Positions 12,901 to 27,900 of a stretch of 64,000 nt of DNA are shown here, piece by piece. The notes under the pieces are model-generated. The model was not told where the DNA came from, did no database searches, and saw only the letters and a list, made by a program, of their open reading frames with translations. Location: positions 5,270,101-5,334,100 of the forward strand of contig NC_134950.1 of the NCBI RefSeq assembly GCF_965638725.1, read 5' to 3'. Source of the DNA: Aptenodytes patagonicus. Its lineage: Eukaryota > Chordata > Aves > Sphenisciformes > Spheniscidae. The translations under genes and the position numbers were made by a program. Numbering within the stretch: position 1 is the first letter of the stretch; every line of letters begins with the position of its first letter.

Positions 12901-15900
12901 AGCTATCATGTAGTAAACCAGAGTATTATTTCCATGGCCAGCAATTCATTAGTGTTCTGTGCATTGTTCATAATTTGTTCCCCATCATCTCGGTATTTTT
13001 CACTGTCTGAGACTCATCTTGCCTCACTTTAAGCACTGATAATACAGACATCTACATTTGAGTTAGCTGCCTCTGTTCTGTTGTCACTAGGACAGAAAGA
13101 GAGAGAGAAAGAGGGGGTATGAATTTTCTGACTGCACCTTAGAAATGCCATTTTCATTGCTGCTGTCCCTGAAGGGAGAGGAGACTACTAGCTCGTACTG
13201 TGGACACCTCTGTTGGGCCAGATGATGCCTTATCAAGACCTGATTTAGTGAAGTTCCTAACAACCTGTCTACTTTCTAAGGATGTGGAAGTCCTCTTCGT
13301 GTCCATGAGACTAACACATAAAAAAAAGGGCTATGCTGGGTCTGCCCAAAGGCCATTCTTCACATATATTCCTGGATCCAACATTGGTAGTGAAAGTCTA
13401 GGGAAGAATTTAAGAGGAGGGCGAGTAGGACTCAGTCCTAATTTATGTGTTTTATGGTCAAATGTCCAAGTGCTTTATGAAATAGGTCAAAAAGCTGATA
13501 CAATACTGAATCTAAGTGACTTTCAATGGCTTTTTTTTTCATTATCAGGGTGCTAAAGGAGACCGTGGTATGACTGGGGATGCAGGAGAAAAAGGTGAAC
13601 AGGTAAAAACAGAGTGTGGTTTCCAACAGTGCTGTCACTGTGATTGTTCCTTCATCAATAACTCCTATGATGTTGGTAGAGGAATACCCTTCTCAGAGGC
13701 AGAGGAGGAAGATGGGAGCTCTTCATCACTGATAAACCTCAAATGGGCTATGCTGAAGAGTGGAACTGTAGCAGTCCTCCACAGGCTTCCATCCCCATCT
13801 CCAGTAAAAACCTTCCCTTATGATCTGTTTCCTCACCTCTAGATTGGATGCATTCAATTCTCTACATTACCCAACCTTTAGTTATTTCCCCAGATAATGC
13901 CTAGATGAGATCCAGGAGGTCCGGCATCTTTGGGTTGAAAAAGCCAGTATTTGTCCTAGAAGATGAATGTAAGGATGACCTCTTTTAGGAGGGACTGAGA
14001 TGCCAGAGGAAAGAGGAGGATGGTCTAAATTAAAGCAAACTTTCGTACTTAGTTTTGCCAAGGGCTGAGTCAATTTTTTAACATGCAAATCAGCACCTTT
14101 TCAATGAGATTTGTAGGATATTTAAACAGGTTTGGTTTCCTGCCTGATCTCCTGCCTTGTACAATTCCACAATATCTGTTCTCATCTCCCATTAGTATAG
14201 ACTAAAGTACACATTAGAAAAAGTACACTTTAAATCTAACTATGTTTATTTCTGAAGCGCATGCTTTGAAAACCAAGGTTTTGCTTTAAAAAGCCATGGT
14301 TCCTTATTTCCTTATAACCAGCTCTCTGTGTATTGTCTCATTGATGTTACCTAACAATGTTCAATCACCAGTTAACTTTTGTACAACTAGAGATGTGAAC
14401 AATGCATAAAGAAAGTCTCTCTTTTCATTCTGCAGGGCCACCCTGGAATACCTGGCTTCTCAGGGGCTCCTGGAAACCCTGGTCCACCTGTAAGTTCCTC
14501 TGTTGCAAAGATGGTCCTGTATTTTCCATACTAATAAAGGTTGTTGCAAGCTCCATATGGAAGAAAGGACCATTCCCACCTGTCTGTGCATTGCATTTGC
14601 ATTTTCCAGCGGGTTCCTAATGGTCCCCTGAGTGTCATAGAGTTCCCCACTCACGATGATTGCTATTTAACACATTGGCCACTTTTCACTGATTGCTTCA
14701 ACTCACTCTGTAAATTGATGCTAAGCTTCAGTCGCTCTCTTTATACAAGGCAATGATCATGAAAACTCTTCCACAGAGACTACTTAGTAGTATGTGTATA
14801 GGTGTTTTCTTGTATGTGGAATAAGTTGTCAGTCTAGAACGAGCAGATCTAAAAGTATTTTAGTTCTCAATTTTACACAGTGGTATGAGACTGGATTTTC
14901 TCCAATTTTCATATGCTGTGGGTTACTTTTGAATTAAAAAGCCTTTTACGTGTGTCCCTCTCCATCACAGTCCTTCTCATTCCTAGCTCTACTCTCTCCG
15001 CGAATACAGTTACGCTTCTTTGTATTTAAAAAGGGGTGACAGTGCAGAAGCAGGGCTGAAATAACTTGGCTCTCCTGCTTGTGGTATCACCGCTTATGCC
15101 CTCCAAGAGTTGGGACTTTTCCTGAGCAAAGGGCTTTTCTTTCCAAACCGCCTTTCTTTGCCCACAGTCACCACCACTCATATTGCTGCTTACGGTGCAG
15201 TTTGGCTCTGCCATACTAAGGGTGTGCAGCCTTCGACTGTTCTGGGGAACAGCACAGTCTCTTCAAAGCTGAATTTACATTGCACTGACTAAATGACAGG
15301 AGGTACCAGAAAAGAGGATTAGATTAAAATTCTGTTTTCATATGATAGCAGTGCCTAAAGGATGCTGAATGCTTTGCCACTGGGACAACACGTGGACCTG
15401 CTTTGTGGGTCATTTGTGCTCCCGTGAGCATTATCTTAGGAGAAGCTAATAACATTTACCGTGTCTGTATTAACCTCATACTGCCACAGCCATAGGGTTA
15501 TTCCAGTAGGATTAAAACACTTAAAATTGTCCTATGAGACCCTCTGAATAGGCTCACAGTCAAAGGAAATGTGCAAAGTAAAACCGAGCCTGTCAAAGCA
15601 AAGCAAAATGTGATATTCCCCTAGATTGCTCCTATAATTTCTGGTTTTCAGAGTATTTTTGTCACAAGATTGGCTTTTTCCTATTTGTCCCCTATTTTCA
15701 GAAGGAAGGGCCAGGACCAAATTCAAATATCTGACTATTTCTGGCTTTGGAGGCTGATTGAATGCAGAGGTTGGCACTGCTTTTCTGTGATGAATGAAGA
15801 AATGATGGAACAAATGCTGAACTGACTGAAGAAAACCTCAGTGTTGCCAGCTGTGGTAGGAAGTGTGTTGACAAATGTACAAAATGCGTTAATCACTCAC

Positions 15901-18900
15901 GTTGTTTCTGCTTTATTTTGTTTAGGGAACAGATGGGGCACCAGGACAAATAGGACCAGCAGGAAACCCAGGAGACATAGTAAGCTCTAAGCTGTGTGTT
16001 TCACCACCAGCTTCACCTATATTTAGCTCTGTGAAGCAAAGCTGAGCTGGAACCCATGTAATGTCCTTTGAAAGCTCCCCAAACTATTCAGCCTGAATCA
16101 ACTCTACACCTGCAAGTAGGACCTCCACAAATAACCACAGATTACTCTGTTCTTGCAGTTTTGTTCACTCACCAAAAGAAACTCCAAATTAGCCAGACCA
16201 TAATCCAGTCCGTGGGACCTCTAAGGAGGTTTTTGTACCTCTTGTCTGTCTGTCCTTGCTATTAACATCTCTTAGCCTCTAGAACAGGATGACTAAATCT
16301 GTTAGGATGCTAGGCTAACACCTGAACTGTGCGTGGGGACTGCCAAAATGACACCAGCAACCTGTTGAAGGATGTCACAGCACAGACTGCTCAGATGCCA
16401 GGGCCTGAGACCATTCCCTGGCACCACTGAAACTACTAGTACAGATGTAACCTTCGAGAAGTCCGTGAAGAATTTTGCTATTGTTGTTTCATTTGAAGGG
16501 TGTTCAGATGCTACTTTATGGTATCTCCCATCTTTATGGGAGAGACAGGTAATCTGATGGATGCTGACTTCAGGTTGAAAAGGAAGAAATGAACCTTCCC
16601 TGAGTAATGCATGCTGTTGAGCTGGAACACTTTAAGACTGTGTAATTCTGTGATTAATTTCTAGAGCAGGGTTTCCTAATGAGCAAGGTGCCTTTCGCAG
16701 ATCCATTTCAACCTGAACTTCATCATAAGTGAACAGTGATGGTCCTTCTGATGGCTGTTATGAAATCAGTGAGCACTCTCAGCAGAGAGGCCAGAGACTA
16801 CATGGACAGGCTGGCTGAAATTCCCTTTCAAATGGATGATCAAGGTTGAGACACTGTGAAAGACCTGGGATGCTATTATCCGGTCCTGTAGAGTAAGGGA
16901 TTTCTTGGGACCATCAGAAAGGCACTTCTCATAACAACTCATTTGATAAAATGAGTATAAAATATATAAAGTATATAGTATAAAAGTATAAAATAAAGAT
17001 AAAATATAGATCTTTTACTTCCTGGCTGGACACCTCATGCAGGAAGTTAAAGACTAAATATTAAATATAATTAAACTTCAGAAAAAAATTACCGGATATT
17101 TCAGTGGTTTCTCCATCTGTAACTACTTATAACTGATACTGAATGTTTTATGTGAAAAGAAAGCCCTCCAGTTTAAACTTGAAGGAATTCAAGGAAACCT
17201 TGTACACTGTGTGACATGGGCTACAAGACCAGCTTCTCACAGTTGTCCCTTGTCAAACTCTACATTTGATAAATCTTCATCTGATAGAAGCATCTGAGGA
17301 GCTTGTCTGACCCGCAGGGTTTCTGCTTGCTTTCCAGGGTAAAGATGGCCCTCCAGGTCCACAGGGCCCACCAGGGCTGCCTGGACTGCCAGTGAGTGCA
17401 ATTCAGCTCCTTCTAATTCAATACATTAAACTGTTCATAAACACATAGGCGTGTAAAACAAAGAGGTGACATTTTTGAGGTGCTTTGAAAGCTACGCATG
17501 ATATGTAATGGTGTCTGTCATGTTGATGCTATGTCCTTGGTCCAGGACAGTGTGAATGCTGTATTTGATCACTTTAAAGCTAAGTGTTAATTACCAACAT
17601 GAATCAGGTCTGTTCCTTATCTGCCTCCTCATTGGAGGAAATACTCTTACGTAGAGCACAGAAATCAACTAATAGCTCCAGTGTAAGGGTGCAAAAATTC
17701 ATAGACTGGAATACTGTCTTTATCTGAATCCACAGTCAAAATAATTTCTTTGTGCTGACTCAAGTTCAAATGCATCTTGGGCATAGACTCTTCTCTTCTG
17801 GAAAACGTATTAGTACAACATTTTGTTTTTTTAATCTGTCATAGAGATAGGGACAGAGCTATTTCTAGTGTAAAGTAGCCTAGCTGAATGAATATTATGG
17901 CATTATAATGATTTATAACAGCTGTTTTTAGAATCCTGTTTTAAGATTGCTGGAGTGCTTGCCTTGCTGAAAAGGAGGAAACCCCTTAGACTTGCCATAT
18001 TGGAAAGGGAAACAGTTTATGCTGTTACAGTGGTGTGGCAAGGAGAGGTTTATGACTGAGCGATAGAAATAGGGTAGTTTTTGGAGGCTTAGGCAAACTT
18101 AAGTATGCCATGATGAAGCAGAGTTGTCACTGTGAAACTCACTGACAAAAACCACACCAGTCTTCCCTGTTGACTCCTTCCTTATACCCTATTTTGCATT
18201 TCGTTTACAGGGCATTGCTGGGAATGACGGCAAAGATGGCAAGCCAGGATCTCTTGGGGAACCGGTAATGTAATTTAAAACTGTTTCGCTCAGGCAATCA
18301 GAGCCTGCATCCAGTTATTGCTTTTGGAGCTGCCTATCTATGGACTCCTTAGGGGGGGCAGGGAGCCTGTTTGCACGTCTTTTTTTTTAACACCAGAAGG
18401 ACTATATTGTCTTGAGCAATTTATAAGAGTCACACACTAGCAATCTTGAAAAGAAACTGGGTTCTTTTACTTTTACAGCTACCATAAATACACTAAAACT
18501 TAGTGATTCCACTTTTACAGCTACCATAAATATTGCAGAGAAAGAAGGTGGTGTTGTAACATTAAAGCTAGTGATCCATTTTTTAGGTAGAAGATTATGG
18601 GGCATAAAAAGTTTAGAGGAGGTGTCTTTAAAGAAGCCTTTTCTGGATTGCTCTGTGACAGTTCTGTTGTCCAGGATTAGGGGTTTTGTATTTGATTTTC
18701 TCTACTTAGTCTATATTTGCGTTTGTTGAGGGAAAAAAGCTGAGCCATGAAGTTGTCAGCCAAAAGGAAATGTTAATAAATTGGGCAGTGAATGTTATTC
18801 CTTGCAACTGTGTGTGTTATATGAAGAATGTGCGTCCAGTATCTGGTATTGCCAGCTTCTTTCTGTGACTTGTGAAATGGGACTTAGTGGTTCTGTGAAG

Positions 18901-21900
18901 AGCCAAGTCCCCAGTCATTAGGACAACTGGTATGTGGAGCAGCACTTGTCACAGCAGCTGCAGACAGTTGTGTGCTTGCATCAAAACACCTGGTTTCTAC
19001 ATGCAGATGCTGATTTTGTATGTGCTTACTAGGTATTGGTGCAGTTCTGTGCATTACCCCTTTGACACTAAAACACTGTAAAGGTGCCCCAGTCCAAAGG
19101 TTTAAGCTGCCTTTGAACCTCAAAGGTTGCGCTCGTAACAGCGTGGGTAAGGGTATGTATGGGAATGTCTGTCACTACTGTCCTCCTTGCACGCTCAGAT
19201 TCCAACGTTGCTGGAGAAACCCTGGCCAATCCGAGTTCTCAGTGCTGTTACGTCTAGGGGAGAAGAGTAGGAAGTTTTTAACAGCAGAGAGATGGACCTG
19301 AAACTCTCGCTAACATGAACATGATTGTTTCCCACAGGGAAAGCCTGGAGAACCAGGGCTCCCAGGCCAGGAGGGTGCCAGAGGTTTACCGGTAGGTGCT
19401 GCTCTGAAGGGTTCAATCCAGTCCGTCTTCTGTACTGTAGCCGGGAAGCTTTTGTTGGGCAGATGAAGGCCTTTACTGATGCAAACATATAACCAAAGAA
19501 CTGGCCTGGCTGAGAATAGTCATGGCGTTGTGATTAAATAAATAAATAATCAACAAAAATCAAACACAGGCATTTCCAAATCCTTCACATTCAGAGAAAG
19601 AGTAGGTCCCTTACCTAGAAGTTAAAGCACATAACCTCATGACACCCCTTCTACCAGAAGGCATGGTCACAGCTGTAGTCCTTGTGCTCTGTTACGCATC
19701 CTCTGAAAAGATGGGGACAAAGAAATTTAGGGCTAAATAATCTATGGGCTGGTCACACCAGGAATACAGACAGTACCGTCTTGGTCTTGCAGCCTAAGGA
19801 GCTATGGAAAGGGCTTTTCTCTCCCTGTGACATGGCCCTTCCTGATCACTCCCTGGAACATGGCAGCTCAATGCTGACCATTCCCCAGTAATCTTAGGCA
19901 AAACTGGAAAGGTTATTAAGTGCGCATTCAAGCTAGAGTTTTCTTAGTGTTTCATGCATCAGAGTAATGGGTGATTGTTACTTTCATTCTCTTTTGTAGG
20001 GTTTCAAAGGACAGAGAGGAGATACAGGTCCCCCAGGTCCCCGGGTAAGTAACATGTACCACATGCATGATGATCCTGTGGAGAAAGATTGTGTGAATTG
20101 AAGTTGACCTTTCTGAGGCAATAGGTAAAAATGATGACAGGACTGTGTTTAACGTGTCTGTTTTCAACCACAATTCCATGGGCCACACCCATGGCATAAA
20201 ATCACAGCAGCTGTCTTCATTCCCTCTGATGAAGTTCTGCTTCCAGGTAAGGTGAGGCAGCTGGTAGAGCTGAGTCCTCTGATGCTCCCTTTGAGATAGC
20301 CCTTTGTGAGAAAGTTTCAAGGATGCCTCCATACCACATCCCTCTGGTACAAATGCTGACGTACAAGGTGAGGAACCCTGCTGCACTTGTTGGGCAAGTA
20401 TCAGCTGTCCTCCAAAAACGCCTAAGAAGTGCAAAGTAAGTTGAGGGACAAAACTTACAGAAATGAGAATAGAAATGTCTCTAGCCCTTTGACGTAGTTG
20501 CCTCTGGATCATAAAACCCCAAACTCAAATCCTGTAGGAAAAGTTGGTCTCCTCTCAGTTCTGAGCAATGCAGTACAAAAAACTCCTGGGTGTAGAAAGT
20601 GGAATACAAAACTGAATGTCCTTCTGCCTAATTCTGGCTTTTTACAGGGAAATAAAATGCTCTGCTTGCAGGAGCTTAGCTGAAAAATCCAGTGCTGGAG
20701 TTCCTCCTCTCTTTCTCATTACGGTAGTTTCTGTATCATGAATAGCTTGGTGATTTTCAGTGACTGCACTAGCAGTAACAAATATTCTGCTGGAGAGCGG
20801 TGCACTGCCTTGTGCATCACTTACAGAAGATGCTTCTGAGTTACTTTTATAAGCTGTGTGTCATGTATGATGTACAAGGCTCTTGTTGGCTTTAAAAAGT
20901 TTTCACTGAGCTCAGTCCAATATTGCAGAAACTCCATACCACTTATAGTGGTGTTACTGGCCTGTCTTTAACCTTGAGCTGATCTCTCTTTCCTTTTTGC
21001 TGAATTGCAGGGGGAGCCAGGTGCGACAGGTCCTGCTGGGCGTGAGGGGCCACCAGGGAAGGATGTGAGTGTACCATTTTAAGCAGAAACTAATCTCCTG
21101 CTCCCTGACAAATGAAGATTTCCATTCACAGTGACCCTGACCTAAAACAGCTGCAGAAACTGCAATAAAGGGTGAATTACTGCAGCAGTGCACAGGGAAT
21201 GATTTGTGCAAAGATCATTAGGGTAACAAAGAACTTGAGGGCTTTTGTCACTGCTCAGCTGCTGACACTTAAATGTCAGCTATATCATTGGAAAGGCAGA
21301 GAAAGCTGCATTGTTTGAATCCCGGGCTGTGCTGTGTAGCCACAGACCCGCTTTCTGCCACCCCTCTCCGAGCAGTGCTTCATTCTGCAGGTCCTACTGG
21401 GCCAGGTTTTGTCACGCTTCCTTTGCAAAAGCTGTACCTTACTGAGTGCGTAGCTCCACTGAAATCTATGAAATACCTATGGAATAAGACACTGCTGCTC
21501 GGAGGAAGGATGGTACAAACAGATCCTCTGACATTATTAGTGTCAAATGCAGTCACATAACAAAGTCCTGGGAGAGCGCAGCTGACGTGGGATCCTGCAG
21601 CAGCTGCTGAGCAATGTACCAAGCGGCTGATGTGCCATTGCCATGGGATTTGGGGAAGTGGTTTCTCATTTGCACCCCCGTGTATCACTGGAAAACTGTT
21701 GTGCTGTAAATGGTACCCTACAAAGTAAAATGGAAGATAGACCTAAGGGAACCCCTCAGAGAAGATAGAAGCAGGTCTTAAGCCTCCCTCAAGAGAGAAC
21801 AAAGTAGTCAATTCTTGAGAAATACTAGAGAATCTCTGTCCCTGAGAAATCCAGCTTTAAGATAACCTGATAATAATGGTTTCTGCCTGTAATCAGACTG

Positions 21901-24900
21901 CATTTAGTGATAGATGTTTAAAATTCAAAAGGCCGGTCTTCCTCATACATAACTGAAAGGGGGCAGTGAGACTTCTTTAATGCGCTTTCCCCCTAATATG
22001 TGAACCGTGTAATTTAGTAGGAACATTTTTAAATGCTTGTTTGCTTGCCTCCATGTCAGATCTTTCTCACTCAGCAGAATACTTTTCTGCATTTCAGGGT
22101 GATACTGGTCCCATAGGACCACAGGGCCCTCGAGGACTCAGAGGGCAGCCGGTGAGTTTTCTCTCCTGCCAAGCCATTTCTGGAGGTGCATTGTGTATAG
22201 TGGGAATGTCCTGCAGGCCAGAACTCTGTTTTGGAAGAAGAGTCTTAAGCAAGATTCGGGTGATGTTTGATTAAAACACTTTGCCTACTTTGAGAACGAC
22301 AAATCAGAATGATACTGCTAGAAACTGATGAAGACTTATAATAGTGGAGTGATGGTTGCTGACTCAGTGGGAAGAATAGTTTAATGGTTTCTGCCAGGAC
22401 TGCAGTGTCAGAAGGGCTCATATCCCAGTCCTGCCTCTGGCATCTCACTTGCTTCTCACATGGCCTCAGTTTTCAAAGGTAGACACTAACTGCGGGTGCC
22501 CAGTTTGAGATATGTGGGGTCCACTTGTGATACTATTCATTTTTGTCATGCTCTCGGTAATGTTTCCTGGAAAAAAAAAAAGCATAATTTTAGGAAAAGG
22601 TTTGTTTAATTGAACACCTGTAGAGCTTTATTACAACTTCAGGGAAGAAATAGCGATTTAGTTGACATTTCAGAAAGTGTCATTTGGGATGGCTGAGAAA
22701 TTACTTTTATTAATTTCATGGGTTTTTCAATTCTCTCTTAAAAATCAACCCTTTCCAAATTTGAATGCAGGTCTCTGTGCTGAACCTAGGCACATATTTA
22801 ATATGTTGCAATGAGTGATTTCTTTTCCTTCTCGGAAGACCTGCTAGTGAAACAGATTCTACAACATATTCCATAATCAGGGCAAAATGCTGATTCAGCC
22901 AGCAATGCCAGGAGCTGGAGCGGCAGGTCCCTCTGAGCTGGGAGGGTAGGGGTTTATATTAGGCTGCAGGAACATATGGAGAACTCCCGTGTCTACCTTG
23001 TAATTTATCTCATTATTCCTGTACTGCTGGCATCACTCATGAATGTGTCATGCCCCTGCACAACACTAGCAATGAATAAAAAGATTTGAGGAGACAGAAA
23101 TTATCATAACTCTGGGCCATATTCTTCTTTGGAGAAGAGATACTTGGGGTTCTGTATGTTGGAGGGCAAAGTGTCAGTTTCTCTTGTTCTTCCTCTACTT
23201 TGTTTCTTCTCTAATAAGGAGCGTGAGGCATGATTTTGAATATTGCCACTGAAAGGGCTGGTCTTTATGGTCAGCTCCAATGCAGGGAAAAACATCTCTG
23301 CATGGTGAATTGGGAGGAGAGAGCAGCAGGGTGCAGAATTTCATCTCACCAAACTTTAGTCAGTGTAGATGGTCAGCTCAGCTACTTTGATAAGGAATAG
23401 TGAGAAACAGGTCCTTCTAAAGAATGATTTGGCTCATTGAGTTGCCTGGTGTCAGGGAAGTATCAAATGCCTCAAGGCTTTAGGACAAGTGTTTCTCTCC
23501 ATTCCCCCAAAAAGGGGAATCCTGAGATGATTAGAAAATAGATGCCTGGCCTCTGGACCGTGATTCAGATGATAGCCTTGAGAAGAGGATGATAGGCAGT
23601 AATTTGCAGGACCTACCTCAGTCTCTGGAGAGAGGAAGTTTCCTAACACAGGAAGGTGTGGGGGGATCTGGAGATACTATCAGCTAGTGCAGAGCACTTT
23701 AACGTTCATCAGTGAGTTGTCAAAAGGTGCTTCAAACATGGACCAAAGGGGCTTGTCTGAACACTGGTGACTTGGAGCAGACACAGCAGGTGGCTCCATC
23801 CATCCAGGAGGATGCTGCATATGATAGGGATAGGGGTGAAGAAAAGGAGGAGGAGAAGGAGTGCTGGTTTGGTCCTCTTCAGACTAGGGGATTTGGGTAC
23901 ATGTCTCTCAATCTTTGTCCTGAGATGGGGTCAGCCGTGCAATCAGGGATGCAGAAGTTGTGGGGTCAACTGGAAATAAGAGATCCTTACTCTGCAGGCT
24001 GCCAAGAGAGGAGGTTGGATAATGCTAAAGAAATCCCTGCTGGTGTAGCAGTAGATGGATATTTTTAATTGTAGTATATGTTACTTCATTAACCTTTTTC
24101 CATTTGACATAGGGCAAGAATGGATCGCCTGGATCCGCAGGAGAACCTGGCCCAGCAGGTAACCCAGTAAGTACCACAAAGGGAAACTCATGCAGCAAGC
24201 AGTTATGTCAAGGAGAGGTGACTGATGAAGCATAGATGGAGTGGATTATGTGTAGCTGCTTACCATCCCATCAGAAGTTGCCATGTCTGAAGATCGGTGA
24301 TCTGAAAATCAGTGGCTGGCCACGACATCGAAGGGTGTTTGGCTGCGTTCCTGGAATTGAGCTGCTAGCTGGGTCATCGTTTTTCCCAGCAAAAGTTAAG
24401 TGTTCACAGAAAAAGGAAATGATTGATTACCTGGTATGGAAAAAAAGATTGGCATGCCTTATCTTCACCAGTAGACTTAGTTTTGCCAGGCAAAGACTGT
24501 GCAGCCAGCAGAGAGTTGTCACAAGGAAGGAGAGGGCCTCGGGGAGTTGGCAGACTGCCATTGAGGAATAAAATCAGCAGAAAAATCCTCCCCAGGCACC
24601 TGGGGAAAGAGCAGACAGTGGGCAGTAAACCAAGATCATAAAGCAGAATGAAACCCCCCTGGGGCCATCCTGTGTGGAAGAACAGCATGGTAATGAAGAG
24701 CTGTAAGGAGGACAGTGAGTTGTGGTTTTTTTTTTTTTTTTCCTCTGTTCTGCTGCTGAAAATTGTTCAGGATTCAGCAAATCCATGCAAATGTACCTTT
24801 GTGTCCAGTAGCATCTATTGCAATGCAGGGCTCTTCCCTCTCTTTGTCCACCTAGACATTACAGCTTGCTGGGCTGTTAGATTCAGATAGAAACAAAGGC

Positions 24901-27900
24901 ATAGCAGGAAAATCTGAAAAATTACAGCAGGACTGCACTCTGTGGCCCTTGCAATGCCATAAAGCAACCTCAGCCTCGCTACAGACTTGTGCCCTGAGCA
25001 CGTATTGCTTTGCTGCAGGGATGTCTCCTCCTAAGTGGTCTCAGTGAAGCAAGCAACACCTTTCTGCATGGGGAGGTGATAACTCACAGATTACAGGTGG
25101 GGTAGGAGTGGTGCAGTCTCGCAGCCTTTCTGCAGCCAAGAATTAGTGCTGCTGCTTTTTTCTCCTTGACGTAACTTCTTCTTACCTTCCTGGGACCACT
25201 GCCATCGCTTCTTACCCCATGGATCCCCACTGTCGCCTTTTCAACCTTCATTTCTTCTTCTCATCACGCCCACCCCTGTTCCCAATTCCTGGTACTGCTT
25301 TTTAGCTTTCTGAGTCTTCACCAGGCCACCGTGGCTTTGGGATGCCCTGTGAATGCCAAATGGGGGTTATTTTTTAATCATCATCGTGTTATCACATTAC
25401 CTAGACAGTCAGCTAGTGACCCAGGGACTCACCAGGCAGCTTCCTGCACAAACACAGAACTACAGCAGTCTCTGCTCCAGAGGATTTACAGTCCAAAAAT
25501 AACATAAGAGATTGAAAAAGGATAAAGTCAGATGGTTGAGAAAGGGAAAACAATGAGACAGTGTTGGTCAGCAGAACAGACGGTTATCTCATCAGTATCC
25601 TTCTCTGCCATTAGAATGAATCCTCTCCCTTTCATAAAGGTTATTACGGGAAGTATTTCCTTGTGCAATACACAAGTCCATTTATTTCCAACCTTGTCTG
25701 GAAATGCACTAATTTCCTTCACAATGTGGTGTGAGAAGCCAATATATTATATTTCTATTTTGAAAAAAAGCTTATCATGGCAATAAGGGTTTCTTTTCCA
25801 CCTTTACCATTGCTGACTTGTAATCACAAGGTAAAACCTGCCAGGAGCCTTCTCCTTTTGCATCTGCTGTTTGACAGTGCCCATCCCACTTCACAGTGCT
25901 CATGCTTAAGCCTGCGCACAACAATGCAGCCCAGCCCCTGAAATCTCCAGGGCTGATTGCATACCCGAAAGCCACGTGCTTTATGCCTGTCAGGTTCGTT
26001 GGTGCTCACTTTACACAAGATGGGCTTAAAATGAAGACAAGTTTTACTGCTAAGAAGAAAAAGGGATATGTTCTGAGTTAGAAGGTAGTGGACAAAGATG
26101 TGAAAGAAAAGGTTAAAATAAGAGTAAAAAAAAAAAAATCAGAAGTGTACGTGAAATGGCTCTGTATCATGAGCTGCCATTTAAGCTGCCCTGGTCTGTA
26201 AGAAAAAGGGATAGTTTGGCAGAATATCACAAGAGATAAGTAAACAGCAGACATTTTTTAAATTGAACCTGGAAATAAAGGCAAAAGAGCAACTCAGTAG
26301 CTGTCTGTTGGTTGTATTCTCAGATTTGAGCAGTATGATCATCTGCACTGTTTCCCTGTCATCGCACATCACAGCGTTTCCACTCTGCGACACCGCCTTA
26401 TAAACCATGCAGCGCCAGAATAGCCACTGAACATACCTCCTGTCACTTCCATAATTGTCACTTCCTTTTCATCTTTTCACAGGGACCCGCTTAGCTTATT
26501 AATAATGCAAACATGGTGTTTGCGATCTGCTTTTCTAAATGACTTTGTTCTTCCTTTCCTTGTCAGTTTTGGGAGTCCTGCTGCTACAGTGAAATTTCCC
26601 AGTTCCAATGTATCTGTAAATGCATGCTCTGGAAAAGAGATGTTGGAGAAAGGGCTGCTAGTGTCTGTCTCATTTCTGTCTTAAGGGTCCTAAAGGAAAT
26701 AAAGGAGAAAACGGCAGCCCAGGACTCCCTGGCTTCTTAGGACCCCGAGGACCACCTGTAAGTGCATCTGGGGGTGGATTAGACCCACTAATTGCCTGCT
26801 TTTAAATGTTGGACTGATGAAGGTGGAACATAGTCATCTTTAATTGCATAAAAAACATAGGCAGGAGATCTGACAGATCCAGAAACCAAACTATTTACTT
26901 CTAAAGGAAACTGGACTGCAAAAATACTATTTTTCTTATGGACGAACATCCATAATCTCATTGTACTGAGCTGGTACCTGTCAGTCAGCCCTGATAATGT
27001 GTGCATTAATCAGGCTGGTTCAATAGTCTACTTAATATGGGTATGGGGTATTTAAGTTACTCAGATTATATCCCTGCATGAACCCCAGAAGGGCTAAATA
27101 GCAAAATTTTAAGTGCTGATAATAATATAGATATTTTACCAGCGACAGAAATACATTGCAACTAAAGCATTCATATATCTCCCAAAGTGATCTAAAATAA
27201 TACCTATACACATGAAAATATCACAGCCTTGAAATCCAATATTTTTAGCCCTTCCAAGGCGAGTAAAATATGTTACATTTTACTGGAAAGATGGAAAGAG
27301 TGAATGTTAGGTAAATATTTTTGTTTCTAGCTCTGTTGTGACTTAAAATGAGATTTAAAACGTTTTCATGTGAATCTAGCAGAGCTGAATCTTCCACAGG
27401 ATGATTCTTTTTTTCTTCTTTTTTTTTTTTTTAATGATTGGAAAGGGGGTTTTGTGATGAAAAGAGGATAAAGAAATACTTCTCTGGAAAATTAATTTAA
27501 AGCAACAAACGTGGTGGCCATTTAAAACTGAAGTGGCCCTAAGGAATACTTGAGTGAGTCTGATGCTGCCTAACTTGGAGCTGATGTGATCACACATCGG
27601 TGATTAGTTACATTGCTCATGCATACATGGATGTATGCTAGCGCTGTCAAAGTTGTTATATGTGTTTCCAGGTTATGTGAAAAATACCACCTGCATGCAC
27701 ACATTATAGATATGATCATGTGCGTGGATTGTAAATGGACTATGAAGATGAATCTTTCCATTCATGATATGGGAAAGTGGGCAGAATTTTAACAATAACT
27801 AGTTTAATGTTTGCTTTGTTTTATCAGTGCACTTCAGGACTGCAGTGACTTTTTTTTCACTGAAATGCTAAAATGCGAAGATTGTATTGCCTAATTATCA

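Larger units (their letters stand above)
11377..22097 (+). other. COL22A1: COL22A1 introns between 54-nt exons, nothing recognised apart from small repeats
   Basis: The nine introns here run from about 0.6 to 2.2 kb. The only structures seen are an AT-rich run near 16948-17010 and a 42-bp tandem repeat at 18469-18533. No transposon, RNA gene or extra exon was recognised. Confidence 0.6.

Noticed and set aside
17314..17337. Upstream AG acceptor for the exon at 17338
   Set aside because: It would add 20 nt and shift the collagen frame; the acceptor at 17336-17337 keeps Gly-X-Y.
19952..20512. 186-codon frame on the minus strand
   Set aside because: It overlaps a well-supported COL22A1 exon in antisense and shows no domain or repeat; a chance open frame.
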